Assembly: GCF_009208055.1 (NCBI RefSeq) | Contig: NZ_WFKI01000013.1 | Location: forward strand, 3,476-67,475 | DNA from: Poseidonibacter ostreae | GTDB taxonomy: Bacteria > Campylobacterota > Campylobacteria > Campylobacterales > Arcobacteraceae | Length of the DNA: 64,000 nt | Direction of reading: 5' to 3' | Part shown: positions 45,721 to 55,468 of the stretch, one piece after another | Position numbering within the stretch: the stretch's first letter is position 1 | Layout: the number at the start of each line of letters is the position of its first letter | Program-made: the position numbers and the translations under genes | The notes under the pieces: model-generated | Told to the model about the DNA's origin: nothing | Seen by the model: only the letters and a program-made list of their open reading frames with translations | Database searches by the model: none

Positions 45721-46855
45721 AGATATAGAAGATAAAAATATATTCAAAATATTAGTGTTTATTTGGATTATGTCAATACCTTTTAAAAATGCAGTATATC
45801 AAATATCAGTTATTACAATAATTGTTTTTTTCCTATATTATCTTATTAAATTTAAAAACTTTAGTATTTTATTTGAAAATTTGAAAAATACTAAGTATTT
45901 ATTTCTTGGTTTTTTTAGTATTATTTTAAGTATGATAATTAGCAATCTATTTAATTTAGAGTATTTAGATAACAAGTCGTGGCATATTATTTATATGTTT
46001 GTCATTCGATATGGATTAATATTTGTTATCCTTACTTATTTTTATAAATTAGATTTTTTTAATAAGAAAGAAATTATAGCAACAGTTCTATTATCACTTA
46101 TTTTTTTAATGTTTACTGGAATATATGAAATAATTGGAAATATGAATGTAGTTATGAGTAGAGGAATATTAGGAACTCTTGATAATCGTAATACTTTTGG
46201 TTTATTTATGGGAATGGGAGTTGTATTAAGTTTGCTAATTGTAAAAGATTATAAGCTAATTGGATTAGTCTTAATTCTTATGTTTTCTTTTTTTATGATA
46301 TTTTCTTTTTCAAGGTCTTCTTGGGTTGCTAGTACTTCTTCTATTTTTATTTTATTTATTTTAAATTATAAGAAAATAAAAATAGTTCACTTAGGATATA
46401 TAGTTATATTTTTGACTTTTTTAATAACTTTGTATTTTAATTTCGATTCATTTCAAAATAGATTTGATCAATTAATATCCGGGTACTCAAGTAATAGAAT
46501 AGAAATTTGGATGCATACAATAGCCTTAATAAAAGATAATTTTATATTTGGTTATGGGATAGACTCTTGGAATAATTTACCAGATAGCTATTTAGTTAGA
46601 TTTCCAAATCCTCATAATTTATTTCTAGAAATTCTAATAAATATAGGTTTATTAGGTTTAGGTATATATATATTTACAGTGATGGTTATTATTGTAAAAA
46701 TTATTAGTTCAAAAAATTTTATTTTACTTCCAGTTGCTTCATATTTTCTGATTGTTACATTGTTTGATTTCAGTATATTTACTTCAAAAGAACTTCTTAG
46801 CTTTTTAACAATTTTTATTTTTTTAGTGTATTCTAACGATTTTAAGAAAGTATAA
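45704..46855 (+). CDS. O-antigen ligase / polymerase (WaaL/Wzy_C family)
   Basis: A 383-residue membrane protein with about ten hydrophobic segments and the Wzy_C domain: RSSWVASTSSIF, SSNRIEIWMHTIALI, GYGIDSW and the conserved PNPHNLFLEILINIGLLGL. Such enzymes attach or polymerise O-chains in the periplasm. GTG 45704 is the start, supported by AAAAAGG six bases upstream, with a 17-base overlap with the preceding gene. Confidence 0.88.
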   Translation: MIVLGKDIEDKNIFKILVFIWIMSIPFKNAVYQISVITIIVFFLYYLIKFKNFSILFENLKNTKYLFLGFFSIILSMIISNLFNLEYLDNKSWHIIYMFVIRYGLIFVILTYFYKLDFFNKKEIIATVLLSLIFLMFTGIYEIIGNMNVVMSRGILGTLDNRNTFGLFMGMGVVLSLLIVKDYKLIGLVLILMFSFFMIFSFSRSSWVASTSSIFILFILNYKKIKIVHLGYIVIFLTFLITLYFNFDSFQNRFDQLISGYSSNRIEIWMHTIALIKDNFIFGYGIDSWNNLPDSYLVRFPNPHNLFLEILINIGLLGLGIYIFTVMVIIVKIISSKNFILLPVASYFLIVTLFDFSIFTSKELLSFLTIFIFLVYSNDFKKV

Positions 46856-47667
46856 TGATTTATATATTTATCACAATTCTTTTATTGTTTGTTGTCTTTT
46901 CTATAAGATTTAAATGGTGGAAAAAAAATATTTCATATTCACATCCTAGAGTTCTTATGTATCATATGATAAGTAATCATCTACCTAAAAGTAAATCGAA
47001 GTTTAATCGTTTACGAGTAAAGCCAAAAGAATTCGAAAAACAACTTAAATGGTTAAAAAAGAATAACTTTAAAAGTTATACTTTAAGTGAACTAGTTTCT
47101 TTAAAGGAAATTCCAAAAAAGTCAATTGTAATTACATTTGACGATGGCTATGAAGATAATTTTATAAATGCATTCCCTTTACTTCAAAAATATGATTTTA
47201 AAGCAACTATCTACATTGTTTTAAATAGATTTAATAACAATTGGGCTACAGATAAAGATTTAAATATTGCTAGTGATGAATTAAATAAAGAAAAAATGTT
47301 AACTAATAAGCAGATTATTAGTATGATCAATAGCGGTTTCATTGAAATTGCATCTCATACTTTTGACCATGTAAATTTACCTACGATTGCAGATACTGAT
47401 AAAATACATCAAATAGAAAAATCAAAAGAAGAAATAATTAATCTTTTTGATATTGGTTGTAGTTCTTTTGCTTATCCATTCGGATTTTACGATAAAAAAG
47501 ATGTTAAAATAGTTGAAAAATCAAATTACACAAATGCAACAACTACTGTTAATGGAGTATATGATATTACTAAATATTCAAAATTTGAAATACCACGTAT
47601 TATGGTAAGTGGAAGGCAAGGTCTATTTGCTTTTATTTTAAAGATAAAAAAGGGAAGAAATAGATGA
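46855..47667 (+). CDS. Polysaccharide deacetylase (CE4/NodB) with membrane anchor
   Basis: The protein has 270 residues. A hydrophobic N-terminal helix (1-15) probably anchors it. The NodB domain shows VLMYHMIS, the catalytic and metal Asp pair in TFDDGYEDN (Asp96, Asp97), the metal His motif ASHTFDHVNLP and the later block FAYPFG. It removes N-acetyl or O-acetyl groups from a surface glycan. Its ATG overlaps the stop of the ligase gene, and its end overlaps the next gene by four bases. Confidence 0.93.
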   Translation: MIYIFITILLLFVVFSIRFKWWKKNISYSHPRVLMYHMISNHLPKSKSKFNRLRVKPKEFEKQLKWLKKNNFKSYTLSELVSLKEIPKKSIVITFDDGYEDNFINAFPLLQKYDFKATIYIVLNRFNNNWATDKDLNIASDELNKEKMLTNKQIISMINSGFIEIASHTFDHVNLPTIADTDKIHQIEKSKEEIINLFDIGCSSFAYPFGFYDKKDVKIVEKSNYTNATTTVNGVYDITKYSKFEIPRIMVSGRQGLFAFILKIKKGRNR

Positions 47668-48641
47668 AAATTTGTTATTTTACTTGTTCCTCTAGTTATG
47701 GAGGAATGGAAAAAATTATTATTGATACCTTAAATGGAATAATCGATAGAGCAGAATGTTCAGTAATCATACCTAAAAATTCTACTTATATAAATAGATT
47801 TTCTAATAAGGTAAATGTAATAGAGTTTGAATCTTTGAATGAAAGATCTAATCCTTTTTTATATTTAGAAATATACAAAATACTTAAAAACTATGAAATA
47901 ATACATACTCATGGGGCAAAAGCAACAAAAATAGCTTATTTTATAAATAAAATACTTCCTTTTATTCATGTTGCTACGAAACATAATATAAGAAAAGGTA
48001 AAATCTTTAATAAAGTTAAAAATGTAATTAGTGTTTCATCCGAAGTTTCTAAGACAATCACTCATTCAAGTACAGTTTTATATTTTGGTATTCAAAAACC
48101 ATTAAATATTGAATCTGAAAAAAATGACACCTTTACAATAACTACAGTTGGGAGATTAGATAATATAAAAGGTTTTGATTTACTTATTGAACAAGTTTCA
48201 AGGATAGCTTTTAATTTTCAATTAAATATAATAGGTGAAGGCCCAGAAAAGCAAAAACTTTTAAATTTAATAGATTCGAAAAACTTAGGAAAAAAAGTAT
48301 TTCTTCTTGGTTTTAAAAATGATATCCCTAAACATCTTAAAGATTGTCATTTACAAGTAATTTCATCTTTAAGTGAAGGATTACCTTTAACTTTACTTGA
48401 AGGTATAATGAATAGTCCTATTATTATCTCAACACCGGTTGGTGGAATTGTTGAAGTATTAGAAAGTGATTATTTAGTAAATATTAATGATTTTGCAAAT
48501 AAAATTAGTAATATTTACGAGGATTATATTTTTTATAGTAATGATTTTAAATTAAAACATAATCACTTAAAAGAAAAATTTGATTTTGATGTTTATTCAA
48601 ACAATTTATTAGAATATTATAAAGAGGTTTATAATGGTTGA
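47664..48641 (+). CDS. Glycosyltransferase, GT4 family
   Basis: A 325-residue GT-B enzyme starting CYFTCSSSYGGMEK. Donor-site blocks are TVGRLDNIKGFDLLI, IIGEGPEKQKLLNLI, and the E-x7-E pattern in SSLSEGLPLTLLEGI followed by TPVGGIVEVLE. It belongs to the same transcript as its neighbours. Its sugar specificity is unknown. Confidence 0.9.
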   Translation: MKICYFTCSSSYGGMEKIIIDTLNGIIDRAECSVIIPKNSTYINRFSNKVNVIEFESLNERSNPFLYLEIYKILKNYEIIHTHGAKATKIAYFINKILPFIHVATKHNIRKGKIFNKVKNVISVSSEVSKTITHSSTVLYFGIQKPLNIESEKNDTFTITTVGRLDNIKGFDLLIEQVSRIAFNFQLNIIGEGPEKQKLLNLIDSKNLGKKVFLLGFKNDIPKHLKDCHLQVISSLSEGLPLTLLEGIMNSPIIISTPVGGIVEVLESDYLVNINDFANKISNIYEDYIFYSNDFKLKHNHLKEKFDFDVYSNNLLEYYKEVYNG

Positions 48642-49695
48642 AAACTTAAAAATCGTACATTGTGGCATTTTTAATGAAAAAGAAAATGGAAACTTTTTTT
48701 ATGGATTAGAGCGAAAAATATCCCATGGATTAATACAAAATGGTCATTTTGTTTATGATTTTTCTTACAGAGATATAGAAAGAAATTTCCGATTTATGGG
48801 TATAAAAGATAGTGGTCTAAAGAAAATGAATCAAAAGTTAATTGATATATGTAAAAATATTGACATTGATATTCTATTTCTAGCAAAATCTGAAAAGATT
48901 GAAAAAGAAACATTAATTAGAATAAAAGAACTTTTACCTAATGTTAAAATAATTCAGTGGTATGTAGATCATTTAGAAGAGGATGAAGCTTTTTTTGATA
49001 AGTTGAATTATATTGACATTTTTTATTATGCAAATGCTAAAGATTTAGAAAAATTATCTGAAAAATATAAAGATACTATCTTTTCTTTTTTCCCAAATAT
49101 TTCTGATCCGTCATTTGACAAAAGTATTAATTTAGAAAAAACAAATGATATTTTATATATTGCAAGAGATCATAAAGAAGATATCAGAAGTAAATTTGCT
49201 GTTTTATTAAAAGAGTTTTGTGAAAAAGAAAATATTTCTTATGAAATTTTTGCTTCATTAAATAACCCACCAGTTTTTGGAAATGAATTTCACAAGGCAA
49301 TAGCTAGAGCTAAAATAGCAATAAATTTTAATAGAGATGATTATTTAGAAAAAATAAATAAAGAAAAAGTTCTAGGTGCATCTGATAGAATGGCACAATT
49401 TTTAGGAAGTGGAATATGTACATTTTCTCCAAGAATTAATGGTTTTGAAAAACTATATGTTGAAGATCAAGAAATAGTTTATTTTGATAATATTAATGAT
49501 TGTTTAAATAAAGTGAAGTGTTATTTAAAAGATGGTAAATATAATGAAATAGCAAGAAAAGGACAGAAAAAAACATTTGCTCTTACAAATTCTAAAAGAG
49601 TGACAAAGTTTATGCTAGAAGTTTTATTTAAGGAAGATAAACTTGATAAATATGAATGGAATGAATATATATTTAAAGAAGGAATAAATTTATAA
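48634..49695 (+). CDS. CgeB-like glycosyltransferase
   Basis: This 353-residue protein has the C-terminal Glyco_trans_1_2 (CgeB) pattern: AIARAKIAINFNRDDY, the loop GASDRMAQFLGSGICTFSPR and DCLNKVKCYLKDG. The N-terminal half follows a GT-B Rossmann fold (IIQWYVDHLEEDEAFF). It overlaps the preceding gene by eight bases. A second CgeB-like protein lies two genes on (50677). The substrate is unknown. Confidence 0.8.
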   Translation: MVENLKIVHCGIFNEKENGNFFYGLERKISHGLIQNGHFVYDFSYRDIERNFRFMGIKDSGLKKMNQKLIDICKNIDIDILFLAKSEKIEKETLIRIKELLPNVKIIQWYVDHLEEDEAFFDKLNYIDIFYYANAKDLEKLSEKYKDTIFSFFPNISDPSFDKSINLEKTNDILYIARDHKEDIRSKFAVLLKEFCEKENISYEIFASLNNPPVFGNEFHKAIARAKIAINFNRDDYLEKINKEKVLGASDRMAQFLGSGICTFSPRINGFEKLYVEDQEIVYFDNINDCLNKVKCYLKDGKYNEIARKGQKKTFALTNSKRVTKFMLEVLFKEDKLDKYEWNEYIFKEGINL

Positions 49696-49783
49696 TAATT
49701 TAAGTTAATTAATAACATGAATTATTAATAAATTCTAGTAGTAAAATATGTATAAAATAAGTAAAAAATTAAGGAAGTAGATA

Positions 49784-50614
49784 TTGAAAAATTTTAGTTA
49801 TAATTTATTCTATAAAATAAGAGGTCTTTTTTCAAATAATACTTTAAACTTATACTGGTTTAAGAAGAATAATAATTTTGGCGATATATTAAATGTTTAT
49901 TTAATTGAAAAACTTACTAATAAAAAAGTAAATTTTGTAAAAATAAAATATTGTAAAATTGAACATTTTTTATGTATTGGATCTTTACTAGCAAGCACAA
50001 GAAAAAATACAATTGTATGGGGGGCTGGGTTTATGGATCAAAGATCAAAATGCTTTGAAAAGCCTAAAAAAATCTATGCAGTTAGAGGCCCTAAAACAAG
50101 AAAAATATTATTAGAAAATAATATTGATTGTCCTGAAGTATATGGAGATCCTGCCTTATTACTTCCTCGAGTATATAATCCTAAAATTAAGAAATGTTAT
50201 AAATATGGAATTATCCCTCATTATGTTGATGCAGACAATCCTTTTCTTGAAAAAATTGAAAATCGAAAAGACGTTTTAATTATAGATATTCTAAATGAAA
50301 ATCCTTTTAATACGGTAGATGAAATTTTGTCTTGTGAAAATATAATTTCAAGCTCACTTCATGGAATTATTGTTGCAGATGCATATAATATACCATCTTT
50401 GTGGATAGAGTTTTCAGATAAAGTTATTGGTAGTGGATTTAAATTCTATGATTATTTTGAATCTGTTAAGAAAAATGTAAGTTCTTCCTTTAGAATTGAT
50501 GCTAAAACAGAATTTATAGAGTTAATAGAGAATATTAATAGTGAAAAAATTGATATTGATTTAGATAAATTAATTAAGTCTTGTCCTTTTGATATTAAAT
50601 ATCTTAATTACTGA
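49784..50614 (+). CDS. Polysaccharide pyruvyltransferase family protein
   Basis: A 276-residue protein with family blocks NNNFGDILNVYLIEKL, IVWGAGFMD, YAVRGPKTRKIL, GDPALLLP, IPHYVD and SSSLHGIIVADAYNIP. Members transfer ketal pyruvate from phosphoenolpyruvate to sugars, although some are sugar transferases. Acidic pyruvate groups would change the charge of the surface glycan. The start is TTG 49784 with AAGGAAG six bases upstream. An 88-base gap before it suggests separate expression from the gene above. Confidence 0.88.
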   Translation: MKNFSYNLFYKIRGLFSNNTLNLYWFKKNNNFGDILNVYLIEKLTNKKVNFVKIKYCKIEHFLCIGSLLASTRKNTIVWGAGFMDQRSKCFEKPKKIYAVRGPKTRKILLENNIDCPEVYGDPALLLPRVYNPKIKKCYKYGIIPHYVDADNPFLEKIENRKDVLIIDILNENPFNTVDEILSCENIISSSLHGIIVADAYNIPSLWIEFSDKVIGSGFKFYDYFESVKKNVSSSFRIDAKTEFIELIENINSEKIDIDLDKLIKSCPFDIKYLNY

Positions 50615-50676
50615 GTTAAATATAAAAGTATCATAAAAAATATGACTTGAATATTTTAAATAAAAAGAAGGTTAGT

Positions 50677-51663
50677 ATGAAAATATATGTAATAAGTAAA
50701 AAAAATTTTTTATATTGGGATGATCATGTAGTTGATGCACTAAAAAGTCTTGGTCACAATGTTAAACATTTTCAGATTAATAATAGAACAGCAGGCCTTC
50801 AATTTACAAGAGGAATATTAAAAGGTATTTTAGGTAAAGAAAAAGGCAATAAAATAAGTAATGAAATGATTATCAAAAGATTAAGAACAGAAATAAAAAG
50901 TTTTTCCCCTGATCTAATTTTTATTCCTTACGCATTTTTTATTCCTGTTGAGTTTTATTCTATGCTTAAAGAATTACCAAATAAACCAAAAGTTTTTGCT
51001 TGGGAAGGTGATGGAGGTAGCAATGTTGATTCTCATAAAGAATGTACCCCTTATATTGATATTTTATTTGAAACTGATAAAGATTATGTAAAAGAAAATA
51101 AATTAAATTTTAAAAAAATGATTCACTTACCATTTTGTGCAAATACAAATAAGTATAAAGACTTACAATTAGAGCGTGAAAATAAAACTTATTTTTGTGG
51201 AGATTTAGGAATAGGTAGAGATGAGATTTTTTCTAATTTAACTGAGTTTAATTTGGTTATAAAAGGTAAAAACTGGCATAAACTTTCAAAGAAAAGTGAA
51301 AACTTTGAAATTACGTATAATAAAATAGATATAAATGAACAAATTAAAGATTATAATAAATACAAAGCTGTAATAAATAAACATCAAGCGGTTAATCATA
51401 TTTCTGCATTAAATATGAGAGTATTTGAAGTTCCTTCTACAAAAACACTTTTACTTAATGACTATAGAGATGGCATAGAAAACTTGTTTGATATAGAAAA
51501 AGAGATTTTAGTTTATAAAAATATTGATGAATTGATCGAAATTTTAGAAAAGTTAAAAAGAAATCCAAAAGAATTTGACTCCGTTATATCCAGCGGATAT
51601 AAAAGAGTATTAAATGAACATACTTATGTTCACAGAATGAAAGAAGTACTTAGCTATGTGTAA
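50677..51663 (+). CDS. CgeB-like glycosyltransferase
   Basis: The protein has 328 residues from ATG 50677. AAGAAGG five bases upstream decides this start over TTG 50647. The C-terminal part shows the CgeB pattern: YKAVINKHQAVNHISALNMRVFEVPSTKTLLL, here interrupted by differences from the 48634 protein, and LVYKNIDELIEILEKL. The N-terminal half holds FAWEGDGGSNVDSH in the place of a GT-B linker. It is a probable sugar transferase of the same glycan pathway. Confidence 0.75.
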   Translation: MKIYVISKKNFLYWDDHVVDALKSLGHNVKHFQINNRTAGLQFTRGILKGILGKEKGNKISNEMIIKRLRTEIKSFSPDLIFIPYAFFIPVEFYSMLKELPNKPKVFAWEGDGGSNVDSHKECTPYIDILFETDKDYVKENKLNFKKMIHLPFCANTNKYKDLQLERENKTYFCGDLGIGRDEIFSNLTEFNLVIKGKNWHKLSKKSENFEITYNKIDINEQIKDYNKYKAVINKHQAVNHISALNMRVFEVPSTKTLLLNDYRDGIENLFDIEKEILVYKNIDELIEILEKLKRNPKEFDSVISSGYKRVLNEHTYVHRMKEVLSYV

Positions 51664-51727
51664 TACTTTTATATTAAAGTGCTTTCTGTTATCATTTCAA
51701 AATAGTAAATAAAAAGGTTTAATTATA

Positions 51728-52513
51728 ATGAAGAATATAAAAAATGTGATTTGTATTAAATGGGGAACTGTTTATAGTTCAGAAGATGTAAACAAACTAT
51801 ATGGAATGGTTACTCGAAATAGTACTTACAAAGTAAATTTTTATTGTTTTACAGAAGATAATAAAGGTTTAAATGAAAATATTATAGTAAAACCTTTACC
51901 TGTATTAAATACGATAGAAGAATATCAAACTATACATGCATATAGAAAAGAAGCTGGATTATGTGATGATAATTTAGGTGATTTAAAAGGGCAAAGAGTT
52001 CTGTTTTTTGATATAGATGTTGTAATAGTTGGTAATATTGATTCTTTATTTGATTATCCAGAAGATGATAAGTTTTATATTATAAATGATTCAAATACAA
52101 AAGGTGATCATGTTGGACAAGCAACATGTTATTCATGGGTTGTAGGAACTTTGGGTTATATAAAAGAGTATTATGAAAAAAATCCAGTTGAAATAGTTGA
52201 TAAATTTTATAATGCTTCTCAAGAGTATTTATCAAGTAAAGTTATTGAAAAATATGGGAAGTTGAATTTTTGGCCAGATAAATGGTTTTGCTCTTATAGG
52301 TTTGATTGTATGCCTAAATTTGGACCTCTAAGACATTTTATTGCTCCAAGTTTACCAAAGAATATGCCTGAATTAAAAGTAATAAATTTTCATGGTTATC
52401 CAAAACCAGCAGAAGCAATAAAAGGTATTTGGTATATTAAAAAAGGTCAAAACTGGAAGAAAATATATAAAGTTTGTAAACCAGCTCCTTGGATTAAAGA
52501 TTATTGGTATTAA
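51728..52513 (+). CDS. Putative GT-A glycosyltransferase
   Basis: A 261-residue protein with a DxD motif in GQRVLFFDIDVVIVGNID, which in GT-A enzymes binds the metal and nucleotide sugar. The N-terminal CIKWGTVYSSEDVNKLYGM and the later FHGYPKPAEA fit small transferases found in capsule or core clusters. There is no signal peptide. The 64-base gap upstream holds an AAAAAGG site and AT-rich sequence. Confidence 0.75.
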   Translation: MKNIKNVICIKWGTVYSSEDVNKLYGMVTRNSTYKVNFYCFTEDNKGLNENIIVKPLPVLNTIEEYQTIHAYRKEAGLCDDNLGDLKGQRVLFFDIDVVIVGNIDSLFDYPEDDKFYIINDSNTKGDHVGQATCYSWVVGTLGYIKEYYEKNPVEIVDKFYNASQEYLSSKVIEKYGKLNFWPDKWFCSYRFDCMPKFGPLRHFIAPSLPKNMPELKVINFHGYPKPAEAIKGIWYIKKGQNWKKIYKVCKPAPWIKDYWY

Positions 52514-52528
52514 AAATTAGGAGTTTTA

Positions 52529-53440
52529 ATGAATGATATTGAAAAAAATCCATCACTTAAAAATGTAACAATTGGTGTTGGTATTCTTAGTTGGAAATCA
52601 CATAAAACTTTAGAAAAAAGTTTACAAAGTTATGAAAAAGTTGGACTAAAATCTTTTTTTAATGAAGTAAAAATAATTTTTCAAGAAATATCAGAAGAAG
52701 ATAAATTATTAGCCCAAAAGTATGGTTATGATTATGTTGGAACAGAAAAAAATTTAGGTATTCAAAATGGACATAAATTAATTCATGACAATTTATCTAC
52801 AGATTATGTATTAGTTTTAGAAAATGATAACCCAATTATAGTAGATAGAAAAACTTTAGAAGAAAGATTATCTCAATCAATTAAACATTTAGAAAATGGA
52901 AATATTGATGTAATGAGATTAAGACATCGGTGGAATTTCGGAGAAGGATTTAGTTTAGAAAAATATACTGAATATTATGAAGTCCAGAAATTACATGAAA
53001 AATATTCTGCAGAGGCAATAAAATCAAATATAGTTTCTCCTATCATAAAAGCTATAAAACGTTTTCTTAGACCAGAAAAAGCAATAAGAATAGCAGGATA
53101 TTCACTTTATTTTGAAAAAGAACCAGAAAAAGTTTTTCCATTATATATAAAAGAAATTGATAAAGAATTTTATTCAGTAGATTCATCTATTTTAACTTGG
53201 ACAAATCAAAGTGCATTTTTAAAACGTAAATTTTATGGAGAATTATTAGATTATGCTTACTCAAATCCATCATCTAGAACAGCTAATAAATTTCCAGATC
53301 TTGAAAAGCCTTTAAATTCAAAATGGTGGAGAGATCAAAACTATAAAATAGGTGTAAGTGAAGGATTATTTACACATAATAGATTTGATGATAGTTGGAG
53401 AAAATCACATCATGCTTATAATAAGTCTATTATTAAATAA
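52529..53440 (+). CDS. Glycosyltransferase, GT2-like
   Basis: The 303-residue protein begins with a nucleotide-binding strand (GVGILSWKSHKTLEKSL) and shows YVGTEKNLGIQNGHKLI, then YVLVLENDNPI, where END corresponds to the DxD metal site of GT-A folds. It probably adds one sugar in the surface glycan pathway. It starts 15 bases after the previous gene, behind TTAGGAG. Confidence 0.8.
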   Translation: MNDIEKNPSLKNVTIGVGILSWKSHKTLEKSLQSYEKVGLKSFFNEVKIIFQEISEEDKLLAQKYGYDYVGTEKNLGIQNGHKLIHDNLSTDYVLVLENDNPIIVDRKTLEERLSQSIKHLENGNIDVMRLRHRWNFGEGFSLEKYTEYYEVQKLHEKYSAEAIKSNIVSPIIKAIKRFLRPEKAIRIAGYSLYFEKEPEKVFPLYIKEIDKEFYSVDSSILTWTNQSAFLKRKFYGELLDYAYSNPSSRTANKFPDLEKPLNSKWWRDQNYKIGVSEGLFTHNRFDDSWRKSHHAYNKSIIK

Positions 53441-53565
53441 TCAGAATAGAAATATTTATCTCTATATTTAGAATAATTATTTCTTTTTGTATTAAAAATA
53501 CTATCAATTAAATTTGAAATTATATAATAATTTGATATTATCAAGAAAAATAAAAGATTTATACA

Positions 53566-54312
53566 ATGTCAATAAACAAACTAAAATCCTCTATACATAC
53601 AATTTTAATCTATCCATTAATATTTATGTTTTCATATTTATTAAAAGGGAAAAAAGAAGAATATAAAAGTTTCTTTCAAAACTCTTTTAAAAATTCTCAA
53701 AATGAAAATATTTTAAGTATAAATATTGATACTTTTGATTTTAAAAATAAAATAAAATATTTTTTTGATAAAGACTCTTTATTGTTTGATAAAACAAAGA
53801 TAGACTATACTCTTAATTTAGATAAAAGTCCTGAGATAAAAGAGTTTCGTATTTTTGATTTTGCTAAAAAAATAGATATGATATATTCTGTCTCTATGTT
53901 AAGTTCAAGAGTTTCAAATGATAATTTATTATTTGATTTTAACTTAGTAAATAAAAAATTTAATGATGAAAATATCAATAACTTTTTCAAACATCTTTTA
54001 ATTGCTTATTCTTCAAGAAAAATTGATACTATTTTTCTTTTAAAAGATTCTATAAAAGATAAAAATATATTAAAAGTATATGATACTTTTAATTTACATC
54101 TTGAAGATTCAAAATTTATAAAGTTTTCTAATTCAAAAGATTTATATGTAATTACCTGTGAAAAAAAGAATAAAAAGTTTGATATTATTTGGTTAAGTTC
54201 AAATAGAGAAATAGAATTAACAGATTTTACAAAAGTTTATGATAAATTTGGAAATTTATTAGAAAAAGATATTAAAATCACAAAAAATCCAATATATGCA
54301 TTTCACGAATAA
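53566..54312 (+). CDS. Unrecognised protein of the glycan cluster
   Basis: A 248-residue protein with a hydrophobic stretch (about 14-27) near the N-terminus, so possibly membrane-anchored. It is lysine- and phenylalanine-rich. The last 45 residues (IIWLSSNREIELTD...DKFGNLLEKDIKITKNPIYAFHE) loosely resemble the C-terminal beta-sandwich found at the end of some glycoside hydrolases, but no catalytic domain is visible. It lies between two glycosyltransferase genes after a 125-base gap. Confidence 0.6.
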   Translation: MSINKLKSSIHTILIYPLIFMFSYLLKGKKEEYKSFFQNSFKNSQNENILSINIDTFDFKNKIKYFFDKDSLLFDKTKIDYTLNLDKSPEIKEFRIFDFAKKIDMIYSVSMLSSRVSNDNLLFDFNLVNKKFNDENINNFFKHLLIAYSSRKIDTIFLLKDSIKDKNILKVYDTFNLHLEDSKFIKFSNSKDLYVITCEKKNKKFDIIWLSSNREIELTDFTKVYDKFGNLLEKDIKITKNPIYAFHE

Positions 54313-54321
54313 AGAGAATAA

Positions 54322-55191
54322 ATGAATAAAATCACAATATCATACAAGTCAAAAACAAACTTAATTAAAGAGCTTGAAAAAGATGAAAGAATAAGTGTTT
54401 TAGAAAAGCAATCTTTGTTTAAAAAACTATCTTTTTCTAAAAAAGAGTATGCTGATATTTATTTTCATAGTGGAGTATTGGATGATACTTCAATATTAAA
54501 TATTAAAAATGCAAAAAAAACTATTGTAAATTGTAAAAAGCAAAAAAATGATATTCTTGAAAAAATAGATATTTTAGATGAAAAAGTCAAAGTGATATAT
54601 CCAAGTATAAAATTAAATTATCAAAAACCAAAAAAAATAAAAGAAAAAATATGTAAAGAGTTTGATATTGATTCAACTCCAAAAATTATTTACTTTACTG
54701 CAAATAATTTAAAGACATCTGGGGTAAAAGAGTTTTTTGATATTATTGTTTCTTTAAACTCTATGAATAAACAAATAATCATTTCATCTGATAAAAACCA
54801 GATAACAAGTCTTAAGTTTTTAATATCAAAATATAACTTTGGAGATGAAGTTTTATTATTAGAAGATTATAAAAATGAAAATGAACTATTTTTAGCTGCT
54901 GATATATTTCTTCTTCCTACAAATAATAAAAGTTTTGCTACAAATGTTTTAAAAGCAATGTACTTTAAATGTGCAGTTCTTACGCCTACATCTAACCCTG
55001 CTTCTGAATTAATTGATGTATTTGCAACAATGGAAAATCCAAGTGATCCATCTACTTCTTTTAAACTTGATGCTTTATTATCAAGACCTGAAGATTTAAA
55101 GCTTATTCAAAAAGCTAATAGAAAAATTGCAAAGAAATATGAATTGTTAAAAAATATGAATAAATTAAACAGAGTACTTGATAATATTTAA
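54322..55191 (+). CDS. Glycosyltransferase-like protein, degenerate GT4
   Basis: A 289-residue protein. The middle KIIYFTANNLKTSGVKEFFDII and the later FLLPTNNKSFATNVLKAMYFKCAVLTP occupy the donor site of GT4 enzymes, but the first Glu of the usual E-x7-E motif is replaced. It may be inactive, use a different motif, or transfer another group. It begins nine bases after the previous stop. Confidence 0.7.
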   Translation: MNKITISYKSKTNLIKELEKDERISVLEKQSLFKKLSFSKKEYADIYFHSGVLDDTSILNIKNAKKTIVNCKKQKNDILEKIDILDEKVKVIYPSIKLNYQKPKKIKEKICKEFDIDSTPKIIYFTANNLKTSGVKEFFDIIVSLNSMNKQIIISSDKNQITSLKFLISKYNFGDEVLLLEDYKNENELFLAADIFLLPTNNKSFATNVLKAMYFKCAVLTPTSNPASELIDVFATMENPSDPSTSFKLDALLSRPEDLKLIQKANRKIAKKYELLKNMNKLNRVLDNI

Positions 55192-55252
55192 ATTAGAATT
55201 AAGATAAATTAGGTAGAATACGCAAATATTTTTCACTATAGAAGGAACAAAA

Positions 55253-55441
55253 ATGTCAAGAAGATGTGCAATATCAGGAAAAGGACCTATGGTTGGTAAC
55301 AACGTAAGTCACGCAAAAAACAGAACTAAAAAAAGATTTTTACCAAACTTAAGAACTGTAAGAGTTACTTTAGAAGATGGTACAACTCAGAAAATTAGAA
55401 TTTCTGCAAAAGAGTTAAGAACTCTTAAAAAACACTCATAG
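55253..55441 (+). CDS. rpmB: 50S ribosomal protein L28
   Basis: A 62-residue basic protein with the L28 pattern MSRRCAISGKGPMVGNNVSHAKNRT and RFLPNLRTVRV. It is a component of the large ribosomal subunit. Cysteine 5 is the first of the cysteine positions of zinc-type L28 proteins, but the other ligands are absent. It starts behind AAGGAAC and marks the end of the glycan cluster. Confidence 0.97.
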   Translation: MSRRCAISGKGPMVGNNVSHAKNRTKKRFLPNLRTVRVTLEDGTTQKIRISAKELRTLKKHS

Positions 55442-55444
55442 AAG

Positions 55445-55468
55445 GCTCGTGAAAGTGCTTTCATGAGC
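55445..55468 (+). promoter_or_regulatory. Hairpin covering the start codon of the K+ channel gene
   Basis: GCTCGTGAAAG (55445-55455) pairs along its whole length with CTTTCATGAGC (55458-55468), with one G-U pair and a two-base loop. The 5' arm contains the GAAAG ribosome-binding site and the 3' arm contains ATG 55463. The stem would hinder ribosome entry. Confidence 0.55.
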
